Shown here: one piece after another, positions 1-9,511 of the stretch
Layout: every line of letters begins with the position of its first letter
Numbering within the stretch: the first letter of the stretch is position 1
Notes under the pieces: generated by a model
The model's input: the letters and a program-made list of their open reading frames with translations, nothing else
What the model was told of the DNA's origin: nothing
Databases searched by the model: none
Source of the DNA: Paenibacillus terrae
GTDB taxonomy: Bacteria; Bacillota; Bacilli; Paenibacillales; Paenibacillaceae
Assembly (NCBI RefSeq): GCF_000943545.1
Contig: NZ_JTHP01000029.1
Coordinates: forward strand, 1-64,000
Direction of reading: 5' to 3'
Length of the DNA: 64,000 nucleotides
Translations under genes and position numbers: made by a program

Positions 1-54
1 TATCATCCGGTAGTCTCTTTTTTCATTTTGAGAAAGAGTGGTTTGGTGAGATGT

Positions 55-936
55 TTATTTTTGTTGGTCAATCTTTTCAATAACCCGTCTCATATAAGCC
101 AGCACTTCATCCTTGATTTCGTTATGCTGCAGGGCATAATGGATGGTTGTTTCAATGAACCCCAACTTTTCTCCAACGTCATGGCGATTGCCATCAAATT
201 CGTAGGCCAGGATCGGATTCTTTTCACCCAGTTTGGACAATGCATCCGTCAATTGAATCTCCCCGCCTACTCCAGCGGATTGCTGCCCAAGGATATCAAA
301 AATATCGGGCGTCAAGATATAGCGTCCCATGATCGCCAAGTTGGAGGTTGCTTCTTCCTTTTTCGGCTTTTCTACCAGACGTTCTGCTTCCGAGATTTTG
401 GTGGTAAGTGCATGACCCTCAACAATCCCGTAACGATGAACCTCGTTCCAATCCACTTGCTTTACACCTACAACAGAGCGCTGATACTCGTCGAAAACGT
501 CGATCATCTGTTTGAGACATGGATTCTCAGACTCAACGATGTCATCACCTAAAAGTACAGCAAAAGGCTCATCCCCTATGAATTTACGTGCACACCATAT
601 TGCGTGACCTAAACCTTTGGGCTCCTTTTGACGGATGTAGTGTATGTCTGCCATTTCTGATGGCTTGCGCACTTCATTGAGCAGATTCCATTTTTCCTTG
701 GCGGCCAGATTATGCTCCAGTTCAAATGAGTAATCAAAATGATCCTCAATCGCTCTTTTACCTTTACCTGTTACGATAATAATATCTTCAATCCCAGATG
801 CTACAGCCTCTTCAATAATATATTGAATGGTTGGCTTATCTACAATCGGAAGCATCTCCTTAGGCATCGCTTTGGTAGCAGGTAGAAAACGGGTTCCTAA
901 TCCCGCAGCAGGAATAATCGCTTTACGGATTTTCAT
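55..936 (-). CDS. galU: UTP-glucose-1-phosphate uridylyltransferase
   Basis: Makes UDP-glucose from UTP and glucose-1-phosphate in the cytoplasm, the donor for teichoic acid, glycolipid and exopolysaccharide glucosylation. The 293-residue protein has the family length. The N-terminal nucleotide-binding loop reads [20 protein letters not shown] (residues 9-28), [13 protein letters not shown] follows, and the later VEKPK and GEIQLTDAL segments are typical of GalU/GtaB. The ATG follows AAAAGGAG at good spacing. It is divergent from a GT2/GtrA glycosyltransferase pair, which fits a role in envelope sugar supply. In Bacillus the same gene is called gtaB. The gene is complete, ending close to the left edge. 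Confidence 0.95.
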   Translation of the reverse strand: MKIRKAIIPAAGLGTRFLPATKAMPKEMLPIVDKPTIQYIIEEAVASGIEDIIIVTGKGKRAIEDHFDYSFELEHNLAAKEKWNLLNEVRKPSEMADIHYIRQKEPKGLGHAIWCARKFIGDEPFAVLLGDDIVESENPCLKQMIDVFDEYQRSVVGVKQVDWNEVHRYGIVEGHALTTKISEAERLVEKPKKEEATSNLAIMGRYILTPDIFDILGQQSAGVGGEIQLTDALSKLGEKNPILAYEFDGNRHDVGEKLGFIETTIHYALQHNEIKDEVLAYMRRVIEKIDQQK

Positions 937-1122
937 GGGTTAAACTCCTTTTCAACAAAACTTACTAAATTATTCAATAATTTGAGTAGCGTTGTAAATT
1001 GCTAATAGTTTATTATAGCACTTAGTCATTGCAATGTTATATAATTCAAGTAAACCATATTATAAACTAAAAAAGATAGAAATATGAGTACCAGATAAGC
1101 CAAAATTTGAGGAGAGAGTTCT

Positions 1123-2154
1123 TTGGATTTAATAATCAGTAACCCTGTTTTAACGTTAGTTATTCCCTGTTTTAACGAAGAAGAAGTATTGCCTGAAACC
1201 ATAAGCAGGCTTACGGTAATTCTTGAGGAGTTGGTAGAGTGCCAGCTCATTTCTAAACATAGTAAGATGTTGTTTGTTGATGATGGTAGCCGTGATAAAA
1301 CATGGGAAATCATAGCATCATATAATCAGAATAATCCTTTTGTCAGTGGTCTCAAATTGGCGAAAAATGCGGGTCATCAAAACGCTTTATTATCTGGGTT
1401 AATGGAAGCTAAAGAAACATCTGATTGCGTGATATCCGTTGACGCGGACCTGCAGGATGATCTCAATGCCATCAGAGAATTTATAATAAAATTCAATGAA
1501 GGTTACGACATCGTATATGGGGTTCGAGAAAGTAGATCCACTGATACATTCTTCAAGCGTTCAACTGCTCAAGGCTTCTATCGTGTTATGAGTAAAATGG
1601 GAGTCAACATCGTATACAATCATGCGGACTACCGTTTAATGAGCAAACGAGTTCTGCAGGAACTAAGCAATTTTAAAGAGGTTAATCTCTTTTTACGTGG
1701 TCTAGTCCCGTTAATAGGATATAAGTCTACTGAAGTTTATTACGATCGACATGAACGCTTTGCAGGAGAGTCCAAATATCCTTTAAAGAAAATGCTCGCT
1801 TTTGCTTTCGATGGGATAACTTCATTTAGCATAACCCCAATTCGACTTATTTCTGCTGTAGGTTTCTCAATGTTTGGAATAAGTTTATTGATAACAGTGT
1901 ATACCATTATTAGCAAGCTCCTTGGAACCACTGTCTGGGGCTGGTCTTCTTTAATGTTGTCCATCTGGTTTATAGGTGGTCTGCAACTTGTAGCACTAGG
2001 GCTCATTGGCGAGTATATCGGCAAAATATACAAAGAGGTAAAACAAAGACCCAAATATATTATTGAGACAATTTTAGATTCCCAGAGTACCTTAGATACT
2101 GAAAAAACAAAAAAAGTGAAAAATAGTGAAAGGGAAGCTGTGGCTGTCCAATAA
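1123..2154 (+). CDS. Polyprenyl-phosphate glycosyltransferase, GT2 (GtrB/DPM1-like)
   Basis: Membrane-associated glycosyltransferase that probably moves a sugar from a nucleotide donor to undecaprenyl phosphate. The 343 residues hold an N-terminal GT-A domain with VIPCFNEEEVLPETI (about 11-25), FVDDGSRDKTW and the acceptor-site SVDADLQDD. Two hydrophobic segments follow near 230-310 (ISAVGFSMFGISLLI and WFIGGLQLVALGLIGEYIG). The C-terminal tail is lysine-rich. The start is TTG, chosen because GAGGAG lies 8 bases upstream. The GtrA-like gene follows within about 25 bases, so the two probably form an operon that makes and flips a lipid-linked sugar. The substrate sugar cannot be read from the sequence. 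Confidence 0.9.
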   Translation: MDLIISNPVLTLVIPCFNEEEVLPETISRLTVILEELVECQLISKHSKMLFVDDGSRDKTWEIIASYNQNNPFVSGLKLAKNAGHQNALLSGLMEAKETSDCVISVDADLQDDLNAIREFIIKFNEGYDIVYGVRESRSTDTFFKRSTAQGFYRVMSKMGVNIVYNHADYRLMSKRVLQELSNFKEVNLFLRGLVPLIGYKSTEVYYDRHERFAGESKYPLKKMLAFAFDGITSFSITPIRLISAVGFSMFGISLLITVYTIISKLLGTTVWGWSSLMLSIWFIGGLQLVALGLIGEYIGKIYKEVKQRPKYIIETILDSQSTLDTEKTKKVKNSEREAVAVQ

Positions 2155-2177
2155 ACAGATGCGAACAGGTGACTAAT

Positions 2178-2606
2178 TTGACTTTATTTCAGAATAGCTT
2201 TTTCCGTTTTCTTGTCGTAGGTGTTTTGAATACAATATGCGGTATGTCCGTCATGTTCCTGCTCTTTAACACTTTAGGGACTAACTACTGGTTATCCACC
2301 TTTATTGGTAATTCTGTAGGTGCCACTGTAAGCTATTTCCTAAACAAAAGATTTACTTTCAAAAACAATGCAAGCCATGGACAGACCATTTGGAGATTTG
2401 TCTTTATCATATTGATATGCTATTTATTATCGTATTGTCTCAGCTATTTAATCAGCCACTTCCTTATCTCAAGTTTGAGCATCAAAAACACCGAAATTCT
2501 AGGCAATCTGTCCATACTAATCGGGAATATATTTTATACCTTAATTAATTATGTTGGACAAAAGTTCATTGTTTTTTCCAGAAAAAAGGAAGCCCAAAAA
2601 GTATAA
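2178..2606 (+). CDS. GtrA-family membrane protein (putative lipid-linked sugar flippase)
   Basis: Small integral membrane protein of about 142 residues with four predicted hydrophobic helices. GtrA proteins are thought to flip undecaprenyl-phosphate sugars made by a partner GT2 enzyme. The N-terminal FFRFLVVGVLNTICG and the central SYFLNKRFTF motif are characteristic of the family. I chose TTG at 2178 because AGGTGA precedes it at workable spacing; an in-frame GTG at 2169 has no clear ribosome binding site and would add three residues. It lies directly downstream of the GT2 gene and before a strong bidirectional terminator. Confidence 0.85.
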   Translation: MTLFQNSFFRFLVVGVLNTICGMSVMFLLFNTLGTNYWLSTFIGNSVGATVSYFLNKRFTFKNNASHGQTIWRFVFIILICYLLSYCLSYLISHFLISSLSIKNTEILGNLSILIGNIFYTLINYVGQKFIVFSRKKEAQKV

Positions 2607-2644
2607 CGATACGAGGTTCATAGTAATTAAAATAAACTCGCTGA

Positions 2645-2687
2645 AAAAAATAGAGTATGTGCTCTCGAGGCACATACTCTATTTTTT
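2645..2687. terminator. Bidirectional intrinsic terminator
   Basis: A perfect stem of about 18 bp (AAAAAATAGAGTATGTGC with its complement) encloses a 7-base loop, with A-tract and T-tract on the two sides. It lies between the convergent GtrA gene and the U32 peptidase gene and can serve both. Confidence 0.9.
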
Positions 2688-2751
2688 CACTTTTTCTACG
2701 TTCAATTATCAAAGCTGATCTAAATATGCTGTCATAACCTATAACATCCTT

Positions 2752-5262
2752 TTACTTTACCAGTTGCCCGCGTGTAACACCCAACTGATTCGTCGCTTTA
2801 AGCGTCTTCCAAACCTGCGTACCGCTGATCTCTCCGCGCAAGGCACGGTTGTAGAGGTCAATCACCTCTTGTACCTGCTCCGGGGTCTCCTCAAGAAACT
2901 CCACGCGGTAACGGGACACACCCAGCTCCATAAAGTTGGACAGGTACTCGGCACCTGATTGCTCAATGGCGTTGTATACCGTGTTGCGGCAGCCTTCATC
3001 CACGCGAACGGGGTGAGACATACCAATCCGGTCGCGCAGGGATGCGTGATGGTCCTCACACGGACGTCCGCAGTTGGTATAGTCCGTGCCTTCGCTCATG
3101 AAGGTGCAGTATACGCAATGTTCGGTATGGAACATCGGCATATGCTGCTGAATCACGATCTCCAGCTTATCGGTACGCGTGCGTCTGAGCATATCGACCA
3201 TTTGCTGGATATTCAGGTCGTACGACGGCGTAACCAGGTCACAGCCTGAATCCAGGAACAGATCAGCCGCTTTGTGGTTGGCGACATTCAGCGAGAAGTC
3301 ACCGATCAATTTCGGATGGTGTGCGTCCGGATTTTCCAACCGATGACGCATGTAGAAATACAGCGCCCCCGGATTGCGCACCAGTACAGCATCTGGCTTC
3401 AGGCGCAGGATGTTGTTGTGGTAGCCGTTTTCACCCGGCATGTGAATACGCGGGGTCGCCAGCGCAATTCGACGCCCTGCGGCGTGTACAGCCTCCACGG
3501 CTGCCGGGAATTGCTTGATGAACTCGAAGTCGGCGTAAATGAACTCCACACCGGCCTCCAGCGCAGCCTCAACCTGCGGGAGGCTGCGGCACAGCGCGGT
3601 CAGTTCTGCCTGACCGCGTGCCACTGGCGATGCGGGAACCGATGCATCGCCATACACCTCTACCGCCTGCTTCGTGTACACGGGCGGTTTGGGGCGCTCG
3701 CCCGCGAGCAATTCCACCGCCTGACGGCGGATGCTGTTCAGCTCGCGCATCGGCACGATGACGTCCCCATGCAGGTGGACGTCCAGCTCCTCCAGCTGGA
3801 ACACCGTTCCGCCCAGTCGGCCGAACTGTTCTTCGAGCAGTTCGCGCGTCATTGGCCGCTTCTGGGCGATTTCAAGTTCCAGCTCGGAATCCACACGGAC
3901 CGTCGTGCCTTTCTGCACATCGGTCCACCAGGTCGACAGCGGCTGCCCTGGAGAGCCGCTGACACGCACTTGTACCGGGAAGACGCGGTACGGCTTGTCG
4001 GTGTCGTACGTCTGGCGCAGACGCTTGTCCAGCGCCGGGTCGTTGGTCTTCCAAATACGGTCGCCGACATGTACACGGCGCAGATCGACATCGTTGCGTC
4101 CCGCTACGATGTCGATAATCCAGCCTTCTCCGGCTTCGCCCTCGATCTTTACACCCTTGCGACGGATATCGTATACGCGTCCGCCTTCTTCTTTTTGCGT
4201 GGGATCTCCCGCATCGAATACAATACCGTCGCCACGCTTCAGCGGTGCATCAATACGGCATACTACGCCGTCACGAAGGATTTGTTCTACCCGCCCCAGA
4301 TAAACACCCCGGCTTTTCGGGAACGTACCGTCAACCAGCTTCTTATTATTCGTTCCTTCCAGAAACCCGTGCGTAAAGCCGCGTGAAAAGCTTTGCTGAA
4401 GCTCGCGGATATCTTCTTTGCTGGTCTTGGAAGTGTCACCTTCAAAATACTTATCAATCGCCTTACGGTACTTGCTGACCACGTTGGCTACATATTCAGG
4501 CGTTTTCAGTCGTCCTTCGATTTTAAAAGAAATGACACCTGCGCCAATCAACTCCGGCAGCAGATCAATGGCAGCCAAGTCCTTAGGTGACAGCAGATAA
4601 GTCACATCAGCCATCGGCTTTTGCACACCATCCACCATCAGATCGTAAGGCAAACGGCATGCCTGTGCGCATTCGCCACGGTTCGCAGAGCGTCCGCCCC
4701 ACATTTCAGAAGTCAAGCATTGACCCGAGTAGGATACGCATAACGCGCCATGCACGAATACTTCCATTGGAAGTCTCGCTTGCTCACCTATTTTTTGAAT
4801 CTGTTTCAAGTTATTTTCACGTCCGAGCACGACCCGCTCAATGTTGTACGGTTTTGTAAACTCTACTGCCTCTGGCGAGGTAATCGTCATCTGGGTAGAG
4901 CCATGGATGGGAAAATCCGGCGAAATATCGCGGATCATTTTCACCAAGCCCATATCCTGAGCAAGCAACGCATCCACACCTGCATCCACGCAGGCATCGA
5001 CCAGCTCCTTGGCGTCCTCCAGCTCGTTTTCAAACACCAATATATTGAATGTCAAAAAGCCCTTAACCCCATAGCTATGCAAAAACGCCATAATTTCAGG
5101 CAGTTCATCCATACGGAAATTGTTCGCCCGCGCCCGTGCGTTGAACTTTTCCACCCCGAAAAAGATCGCATCGGCTCCATTCGCCACCGCCGCACGCATA
5201 CAATCCCAGTCACCGGCTGGTGCCAGAAGCTCGACATCTTCTCTTCGTACTGCTAATTTCAT
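2752..5262 (-). CDS. U32 family peptidase (collagenase-like, with DUF3656)
   Basis: Large U32 protein of 836 residues. The first part (about 1-320) carries ELLAPAGDWDCMRAAVANGA, the signature GQCLTSEMWGGRSANRG and CAQACRLPYDL, with cysteines that in relatives bind an iron-sulfur cluster. A middle DUF3656-type region follows, then a second U32-like barrel with HCVYCTFMSEG and NCGRPCEDH near the C-terminus. Members such as E. coli RlhA hydroxylate 23S rRNA and others modify tRNA, so an RNA hydroxylase role is more likely than collagen degradation, but I cannot assign the target. The second of two adjacent ATGs was chosen by its spacing to GGAGG. The middle of the gene is clearly GC-richer than its surroundings and creates long spurious open frames on the other strand. 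Confidence 0.9.
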   Translation of the reverse strand: MKLAVRREDVELLAPAGDWDCMRAAVANGADAIFFGVEKFNARARANNFRMDELPEIMAFLHSYGVKGFLTFNILVFENELEDAKELVDACVDAGVDALLAQDMGLVKMIRDISPDFPIHGSTQMTITSPEAVEFTKPYNIERVVLGRENNLKQIQKIGEQARLPMEVFVHGALCVSYSGQCLTSEMWGGRSANRGECAQACRLPYDLMVDGVQKPMADVTYLLSPKDLAAIDLLPELIGAGVISFKIEGRLKTPEYVANVVSKYRKAIDKYFEGDTSKTSKEDIRELQQSFSRGFTHGFLEGTNNKKLVDGTFPKSRGVYLGRVEQILRDGVVCRIDAPLKRGDGIVFDAGDPTQKEEGGRVYDIRRKGVKIEGEAGEGWIIDIVAGRNDVDLRRVHVGDRIWKTNDPALDKRLRQTYDTDKPYRVFPVQVRVSGSPGQPLSTWWTDVQKGTTVRVDSELELEIAQKRPMTRELLEEQFGRLGGTVFQLEELDVHLHGDVIVPMRELNSIRRQAVELLAGERPKPPVYTKQAVEVYGDASVPASPVARGQAELTALCRSLPQVEAALEAGVEFIYADFEFIKQFPAAVEAVHAAGRRIALATPRIHMPGENGYHNNILRLKPDAVLVRNPGALYFYMRHRLENPDAHHPKLIGDFSLNVANHKAADLFLDSGCDLVTPSYDLNIQQMVDMLRRTRTDKLEIVIQQHMPMFHTEHCVYCTFMSEGTDYTNCGRPCEDHHASLRDRIGMSHPVRVDEGCRNTVYNAIEQSGAEYLSNFMELGVSRYRVEFLEETPEQVQEVIDLYNRALRGEISGTQVWKTLKATNQLGVTRGQLVK

Positions 5263-5637
5263 CATTGTCCTCCCTATATGCTGAAAACGAATGATCACCC
5301 ATTGGCTAATCGTTGTTTTCAGGGCAGCTATGCTGCTTACTTGGTAATCTTATGAGAATTCATCGACTCATTCCAAAGCTGATCATGCTGAGTCAGGGAA
5401 ATCAAAGTCTATTAAGAATCACATTTTTAAATCCTATCTGTTTCTATCATCTTGTCCGATCATCCACACTCTGAACCATCGGTTCCTCGCATGAATTACA
5501 TCCAACTCAAAAAATCCGCATCACAAATCTGCGGCATAATCATTCCTATCTTGTAACTAATCTAGTGTACCAGACTGCGCCCCAAGCTTCTACACTTTCC
5601 AAGCGATTCCTTCAAAAATATCATACTAAAAAATACT

Positions 5638-5678
5638 AAAAAACACCTCCAATCCCGTCAAACGGTACATTGGAAGTG
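5638..5678 (-). terminator. Intrinsic terminator downstream of the stalk-protein gene
   Basis: Reading the minus strand, CACTTCCAAT pairs with ATTGGAGGTG (one mismatch) around a loop and is followed by six T residues. It would end transcripts from the 7928-9169 / 5966-7879 pair after they pass the palindromic element. Confidence 0.7.
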
Positions 5679-5791
5679 CTGATTATATAAAGTAAGGCAG
5701 AATTCGCATGTTAAAATAACGCAAACAGCAGCCTTTGATCTTTCTGCTTACCTCACTTCTTTAAAAAGATTAGCACTCTGATCGTGGGCAC

Positions 5792-5931
5792 CAGCGAAGC
5801 GGGCCATTTGAATCCGGAGAAGCGTCAGCGCTCGCCTTTGACCCGGGATTTTTACCATTCAATCCCTTATACAATCAAAGAATCCCGGGTCAACAGCGAT
5901 CGCAGGATCAAATGGCATGCGTAGCGCTCTC
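5792..5931. repeat. Structured palindromic repeat, copy A
   Basis: About 140 bases made of conserved flanks around a hairpin. Outer pairing is CCATTTGAATCC with GGATCAAATGG (one bulge). The inner stem is GACCCGGGATT (5840-5850) with AATCCCGGGTC (5881-5891), 11 bp and perfect. Copy B at 63034-63175, in the opposite orientation, matches the left flank at 41 of 48 positions and shares blocks AACAGCGATC, GATCAAAT and GCGTAGCG on the right. Its inner stem has an unrelated sequence. The copy lies in the 3' region of the stalk-protein gene, before that gene's terminator. Function unknown. Confidence 0.8.
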
Positions 5932-5965
5932 CCACCATAACTGCCTAATCTTTTCCCTACACCCT

Positions 5966-7879
5966 CTATTTCACAAACATAAACGAATTCAGCGTTGAAT
6001 CCAGTGCATTAGACTGAACGCCCGTATTGTTCGCGTCATTCAGCGTCGTTGTCACGGTATACGTTTTTCCGTCACGCTCCAGAACGATTTGGCGGCCTGT
6101 ATAGCCAATGCCTTCTTCCACGCGGTGGAATGTAAAGGAAGCTGCCGAAACCCCGGCGAACGTCACGTCCTTAACCTCTTCAACCTTGAGATTTTTGTAG
6201 CTTTTACCCTGCTTATCGTAAAAGTCCTTGAGCTGGGATACCGTTAACTCGAACGATTTGTCATTATCGACTTTGATGGAGAAGCTTCCTCCGGTAAACT
6301 GGTACTCCACATCACCCAATTCAAATTGGTCACTGATCGCTGTCCAGTATCGTGGAATATTCACCGTGTACTCATAGGCTTTGGAAGTCTTTTTGACCGT
6401 TTTCGTTTTGTCTGCCAGATAGTCGTCCTCTTCCAGTTGTCCGAAATTGCTCGCTACAGTTTGGAAATCGATTTGAAGCGAGGAAATGAGCGCATTGAAC
6501 TGATCATTCCCTTTGCTCACTTTTTCCGGCACAGCGTATTCAGCCAGATAGCGGTATCCATTTTGCTGAATCAGCACATTGTATTCCTTAACCCATCCGT
6601 CGCCAAAGTTGTATCGATACTCCTGAACCAGCCCCTGAACCCCCGCAACCTCAAGTGGATACGTCTTCTGGGCCTCATAAGCTGTAGACACAAATGAATC
6701 ACTCAGCCACTTTTGCAGCTGTCGGCTCCAGTTTTCCAACTTGGCATCAGCCGGAGCTGAGGTCACTTTCAAGCGGAAACTTGATCCATCGTTGCTTTCG
6801 TACTGCATCCGCTGATCGTCCATTTTCCAACCTGCCGGTATGCTAAGCGACACACCATAGTCCGGGTTTCCAGCCTCACGTGTGCCCCCCACAACGGTCG
6901 ACAGGTCTTTAATGCTTTTATCCTGTGCATTGAAGGAAGTCTTGAAGGAATTTAACAGACCCGCATACTGTGCGAGATCCTTATAATTCGTTGCTTTGGC
7001 ATCGGAAAAATAAATGACATACAGCCGCCCGTTGTCATAATACTGACGGTTCTCCCACAGCACGCCGTCTCCATCCTTCGTAATGACACGCGCATAAGGT
7101 ACCTTCGATTTCGGGAAGGATTTTCGATCTACAACGATCTCTCCCGTCTCCTTGGCGGTTTGCACCAATTGTTGGAGAAGGTCGTCCGCATTCAACGGAA
7201 CCGGCTGTGAGGCCGTATGCACTTCCATATAATACGCACTATTCTCGTCCATAAATGTAGAGATGCTCTCATCCCCGCCACCCTGACCGATGACCAGTCC
7301 TGTCGGATAGTTCATGGACCAATCGTAGTAGCTGTTCCCGATCTGCGTCTTGCCCTCATCATTATCGATGCTCGGCGTCTCTTCCGCTACCTTACCTGCC
7401 TCTTCTTGCGCCTCCATCCGAATGACAATTCCCGCACCATTCTTCTCCAGCTTGCCCCCGAGACCTTCTGCTACTTGACGCAATGGAACCATCAGAATAC
7501 CTGCTGACATTTCCGGTGGAGCCGGAAGTGTCACCTTGTGACCTCTCACCCAGGCAGTACGGCTACCGATGGTCAGCGATACGACGTGAGCGCCACTACT
7601 AATTTTGACCACATTATCTTCAGCCAGCCGAATTTTGCTGTTAAATGCTTTTTTGAACACACCAGCCGGAACCATCAGTGCACCGCTTTTCGAATAGGGC
7701 TTGGCAATACTTGCATTCTGGCCGTTCACGATGGCTGTGTTGCTGCCGCCTTGCAGACGCAGCTCCAAGATCGTTTTATCACTGTCCGCCGCAACTGCTG
7801 GCAAAGCAGATAGCAGAACGGACAATGCAACGGCGCCAGCTCCCAGCTTATGCATCATTTTTCTTTGAATATGCTTCAC
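5966..7879 (-). CDS. Secreted protein with copper-amine-oxidase N-terminal (stalk) domain
   Basis: Exported protein of 637 residues. The signal peptide is at about 1-30 (KLGAGAVALSVLLSALPAVA). A copper-amine-oxidase N-terminal-like stalk repeat follows at about 35-155 (GALMVPAGVFKKAF and GILMVPLRQVAEGLGG are its hallmarks). The rest, about 180-637, contains three similar segments that look like repeated PsbP/lipoprotein-like folds, judged by recurring patterns such as NYPTGLVIG, LSIPAGWKM and VNIPRYWTAI. No enzyme motif is visible. The start is GTG behind GGGAGA. It lies 48 bases after the HtrA-like gene on the same strand, so the two are likely cotranscribed and may act together outside the membrane. 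Specific function unknown. Confidence 0.8.
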   Translation of the reverse strand: MKHIQRKMMHKLGAGAVALSVLLSALPAVAADSDKTILELRLQGGSNTAIVNGQNASIAKPYSKSGALMVPAGVFKKAFNSKIRLAEDNVVKISSGAHVVSLTIGSRTAWVRGHKVTLPAPPEMSAGILMVPLRQVAEGLGGKLEKNGAGIVIRMEAQEEAGKVAEETPSIDNDEGKTQIGNSYYDWSMNYPTGLVIGQGGGDESISTFMDENSAYYMEVHTASQPVPLNADDLLQQLVQTAKETGEIVVDRKSFPKSKVPYARVITKDGDGVLWENRQYYDNGRLYVIYFSDAKATNYKDLAQYAGLLNSFKTSFNAQDKSIKDLSTVVGGTREAGNPDYGVSLSIPAGWKMDDQRMQYESNDGSSFRLKVTSAPADAKLENWSRQLQKWLSDSFVSTAYEAQKTYPLEVAGVQGLVQEYRYNFGDGWVKEYNVLIQQNGYRYLAEYAVPEKVSKGNDQFNALISSLQIDFQTVASNFGQLEEDDYLADKTKTVKKTSKAYEYTVNIPRYWTAISDQFELGDVEYQFTGGSFSIKVDNDKSFELTVSQLKDFYDKQGKSYKNLKVEEVKDVTFAGVSAASFTFHRVEEGIGYTGRQIVLERDGKTYTVTTTLNDANNTGVQSNALDSTLNSFMFVK

Positions 7880-7927
7880 AATAATCTCCCTCTAGCTATA
7901 TTTGATATCATAACGCTCCGTTTTCAA

Positions 7928-9169
7928 TTACTTTCCTGTAACGGCCGCCTGTTGGACTGACTCAGATGCTTCCTTGGAAGGCGCTACATTGCCATCACCA
8001 GCCGACTCATCCGAGTCCCCGGAATCCTCTCCGCCCTGAATAGATTCATAGATTTCGCCATTATCCTGTGACAGTACCAACTTGCGTTTTACAATATCGC
8101 CGTCTGTCTGCATGAGTAAGCTCACCGTCTGCCCAGGCTGATAGCTTTTAAGCAACTCGTTGACGTCGATAGCGGAAGCCACACGCTTACCGTTTATGCT
8201 ATACAGCTCGTCGCCTTCCTTGATTTTGGCCTGAACAGCACTAGCCGAAGTAATTTTTGTGACTTTCAAAGGGTCCTCTGTAGGCAGCCCCACGATCGCC
8301 GACCAGCTCTCTTCCAATCCTAGACCAAGACTGGCACGCCGAACCTCACCATACTTGAAAAATTGAGCAATCACATATTTCACCGTATCCGAAGGAATCG
8401 AAAAGCCCATATTTTCAATACCAACAGCCGAAAATTTCATTGTATTGATCCCGATTACCTCACCCTTGAGGTTTACAAGCGGACCGCCACTGTTACCAGG
8501 ATTGATCGCAGTATCGCTTTGGATAAGTCGATAGGCAGCGTTGACGCCACGGTTCAATCCGCTGACGACACCCGAAGTTGCCGAATTACGCAGGGAAAAA
8601 GAGATAGGCGTTCCGATAGCCACTACCTGCTCTCCCACCTGAAGATTATTCGGCGAGCCTGCTAGGGTAGCAGGTTTAAGGAAGCTTGCTTTGATTTTAA
8701 CCAACGCCAGGTCACTGACCGGATCGCTGTAGCTATCTGTAATACTGTAAGATTTACCGTCCGATGTCACGACCACAGCATCATTTAATCCTTCAATGAC
8801 ATGCGCATTCGTGACAATCCATCCATCTGTCCGAATGATGACCCCTGTGCCGTGAGCAAGGTTGTACCGATCTCCACCTGCCACGGCTTGTCCCGTTGCT
8901 GAGCGGCCGATGATGCCCACCACAGAGGGAGATACGTTTTTAACCACCTGCGGCACACGATCGGCCGATAACGTATATGTACCATTTGCGCTGTTATACG
9001 CGCCGCTGGTTCCTAATGCTTTATTCACATCGCCTACATTGACATAGACCCCGCCGTTAATGACCTTTGCCTTCAAAGCAGTTCCACTGCCGGCTGCACC
9101 TGCTGTTCCAGATACACACAAAGCGCTGCCCAAAGCCAGTATGACCGCCCTTTTCCCCATCTTACGCAT
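7928..9169 (-). CDS. HtrA/DegP-like trypsin-fold serine protease, exported
   Basis: Exported serine protease of 413 residues for extracellular protein quality control. The signal peptide is at about 1-26. A short stalk-like segment (about 33-70, GVYVNVGDVNKALG) precedes the protease domain. The catalytic triad is visible as His in VTNAHVIEG, Asp in DPVSDLALVKI and Ser in NPGNSGGPLV. A PDZ domain follows at about 280-370 (VQAKIKEGDELYSINGKRV), then an acidic Ser/Asp/Glu-rich tail. Unlike typical Bacillus HtrA there is no long transmembrane anchor after a cytoplasmic tail. ATG follows AGGTGA. It leads a likely two-gene operon with the stalk protein downstream. Confidence 0.88.
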   Translation of the reverse strand: MRKMGKRAVILALGSALCVSGTAGAAGSGTALKAKVINGGVYVNVGDVNKALGTSGAYNSANGTYTLSADRVPQVVKNVSPSVVGIIGRSATGQAVAGGDRYNLAHGTGVIIRTDGWIVTNAHVIEGLNDAVVVTSDGKSYSITDSYSDPVSDLALVKIKASFLKPATLAGSPNNLQVGEQVVAIGTPISFSLRNSATSGVVSGLNRGVNAAYRLIQSDTAINPGNSGGPLVNLKGEVIGINTMKFSAVGIENMGFSIPSDTVKYVIAQFFKYGEVRRASLGLGLEESWSAIVGLPTEDPLKVTKITSASAVQAKIKEGDELYSINGKRVASAIDVNELLKSYQPGQTVSLLMQTDGDIVKRKLVLSQDNGEIYESIQGGEDSGDSDESAGDGNVAPSKEASESVQQAAVTGK

Positions 9170-9511
9170 AGTTTCACCTTTTCCTCTCTAACATGACCCT
9201 GTTCTATCAGTTAGTCCAAATCTACCATAGAGGAGACACGCATACAATCGCTTTTAGCCCTATCTTTTTCTAAAAAAGCTATGTTTGCCGCTAACATGAC
9301 CCCTCATGTCATTTATACTATAAAATTACCAAATCCTTATATCAAGAAAATAAGCAAAAACGATAAATAATCGTTATAGCGTTTGGGCCATTCCTTCGTT
9401 TACTGGCACTTCCAACTATGATACCATCACATTATATCTAAGTTCTATTGTCGGAAATAAAAGTATAACTTTGAATCCCTGTAAACAACGCTTATGAAGG
9501 AGGTTAAAAGG
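9170..9511. other. Divergent promoter region, protease and reductase
   Basis: No gene fits in this 341-base gap. It must hold promoters for the minus-strand protease and the plus-strand reductase. A possible plus-strand sigma-A promoter is TTTACT (9399-9404), 17 bases, TACCAT (9422-9427). No SAM-riboswitch or T-box landmarks were recognised. Confidence 0.4.

Larger units (their letters stand above)
5299..5965. other. Intergenic region with no protein gene
   Basis: This 667-base gap holds a terminator-like hairpin (5638-5678) and a long palindromic element (5792-5931), both listed separately. The AT-rich part at 5299-5630, upstream of the U32 start, presumably contains that gene's promoter, but I see no convincing -35/-10 pair. 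No reading frame with a ribosome binding site was found. Confidence 0.6.

Noticed and set aside
1..54. Possible gene end left of galU
   Set aside because: Only 54 bases; the frame running from 28 is antisense to galU and has no support.
3274..4386. 370-codon open frame on the plus strand opposite the U32 peptidase gene
   Set aside because: It lies antisense to a clearly conserved gene in its GC-rich part, has no ribosome binding site and no recognisable domain.
9188..9302. Direct repeat CTAACATGACCC at 9188-9199 and 9291-9302
   Set aside because: A 12-base match at this distance is expected by chance about once in a window of this size; no symmetry or known site.
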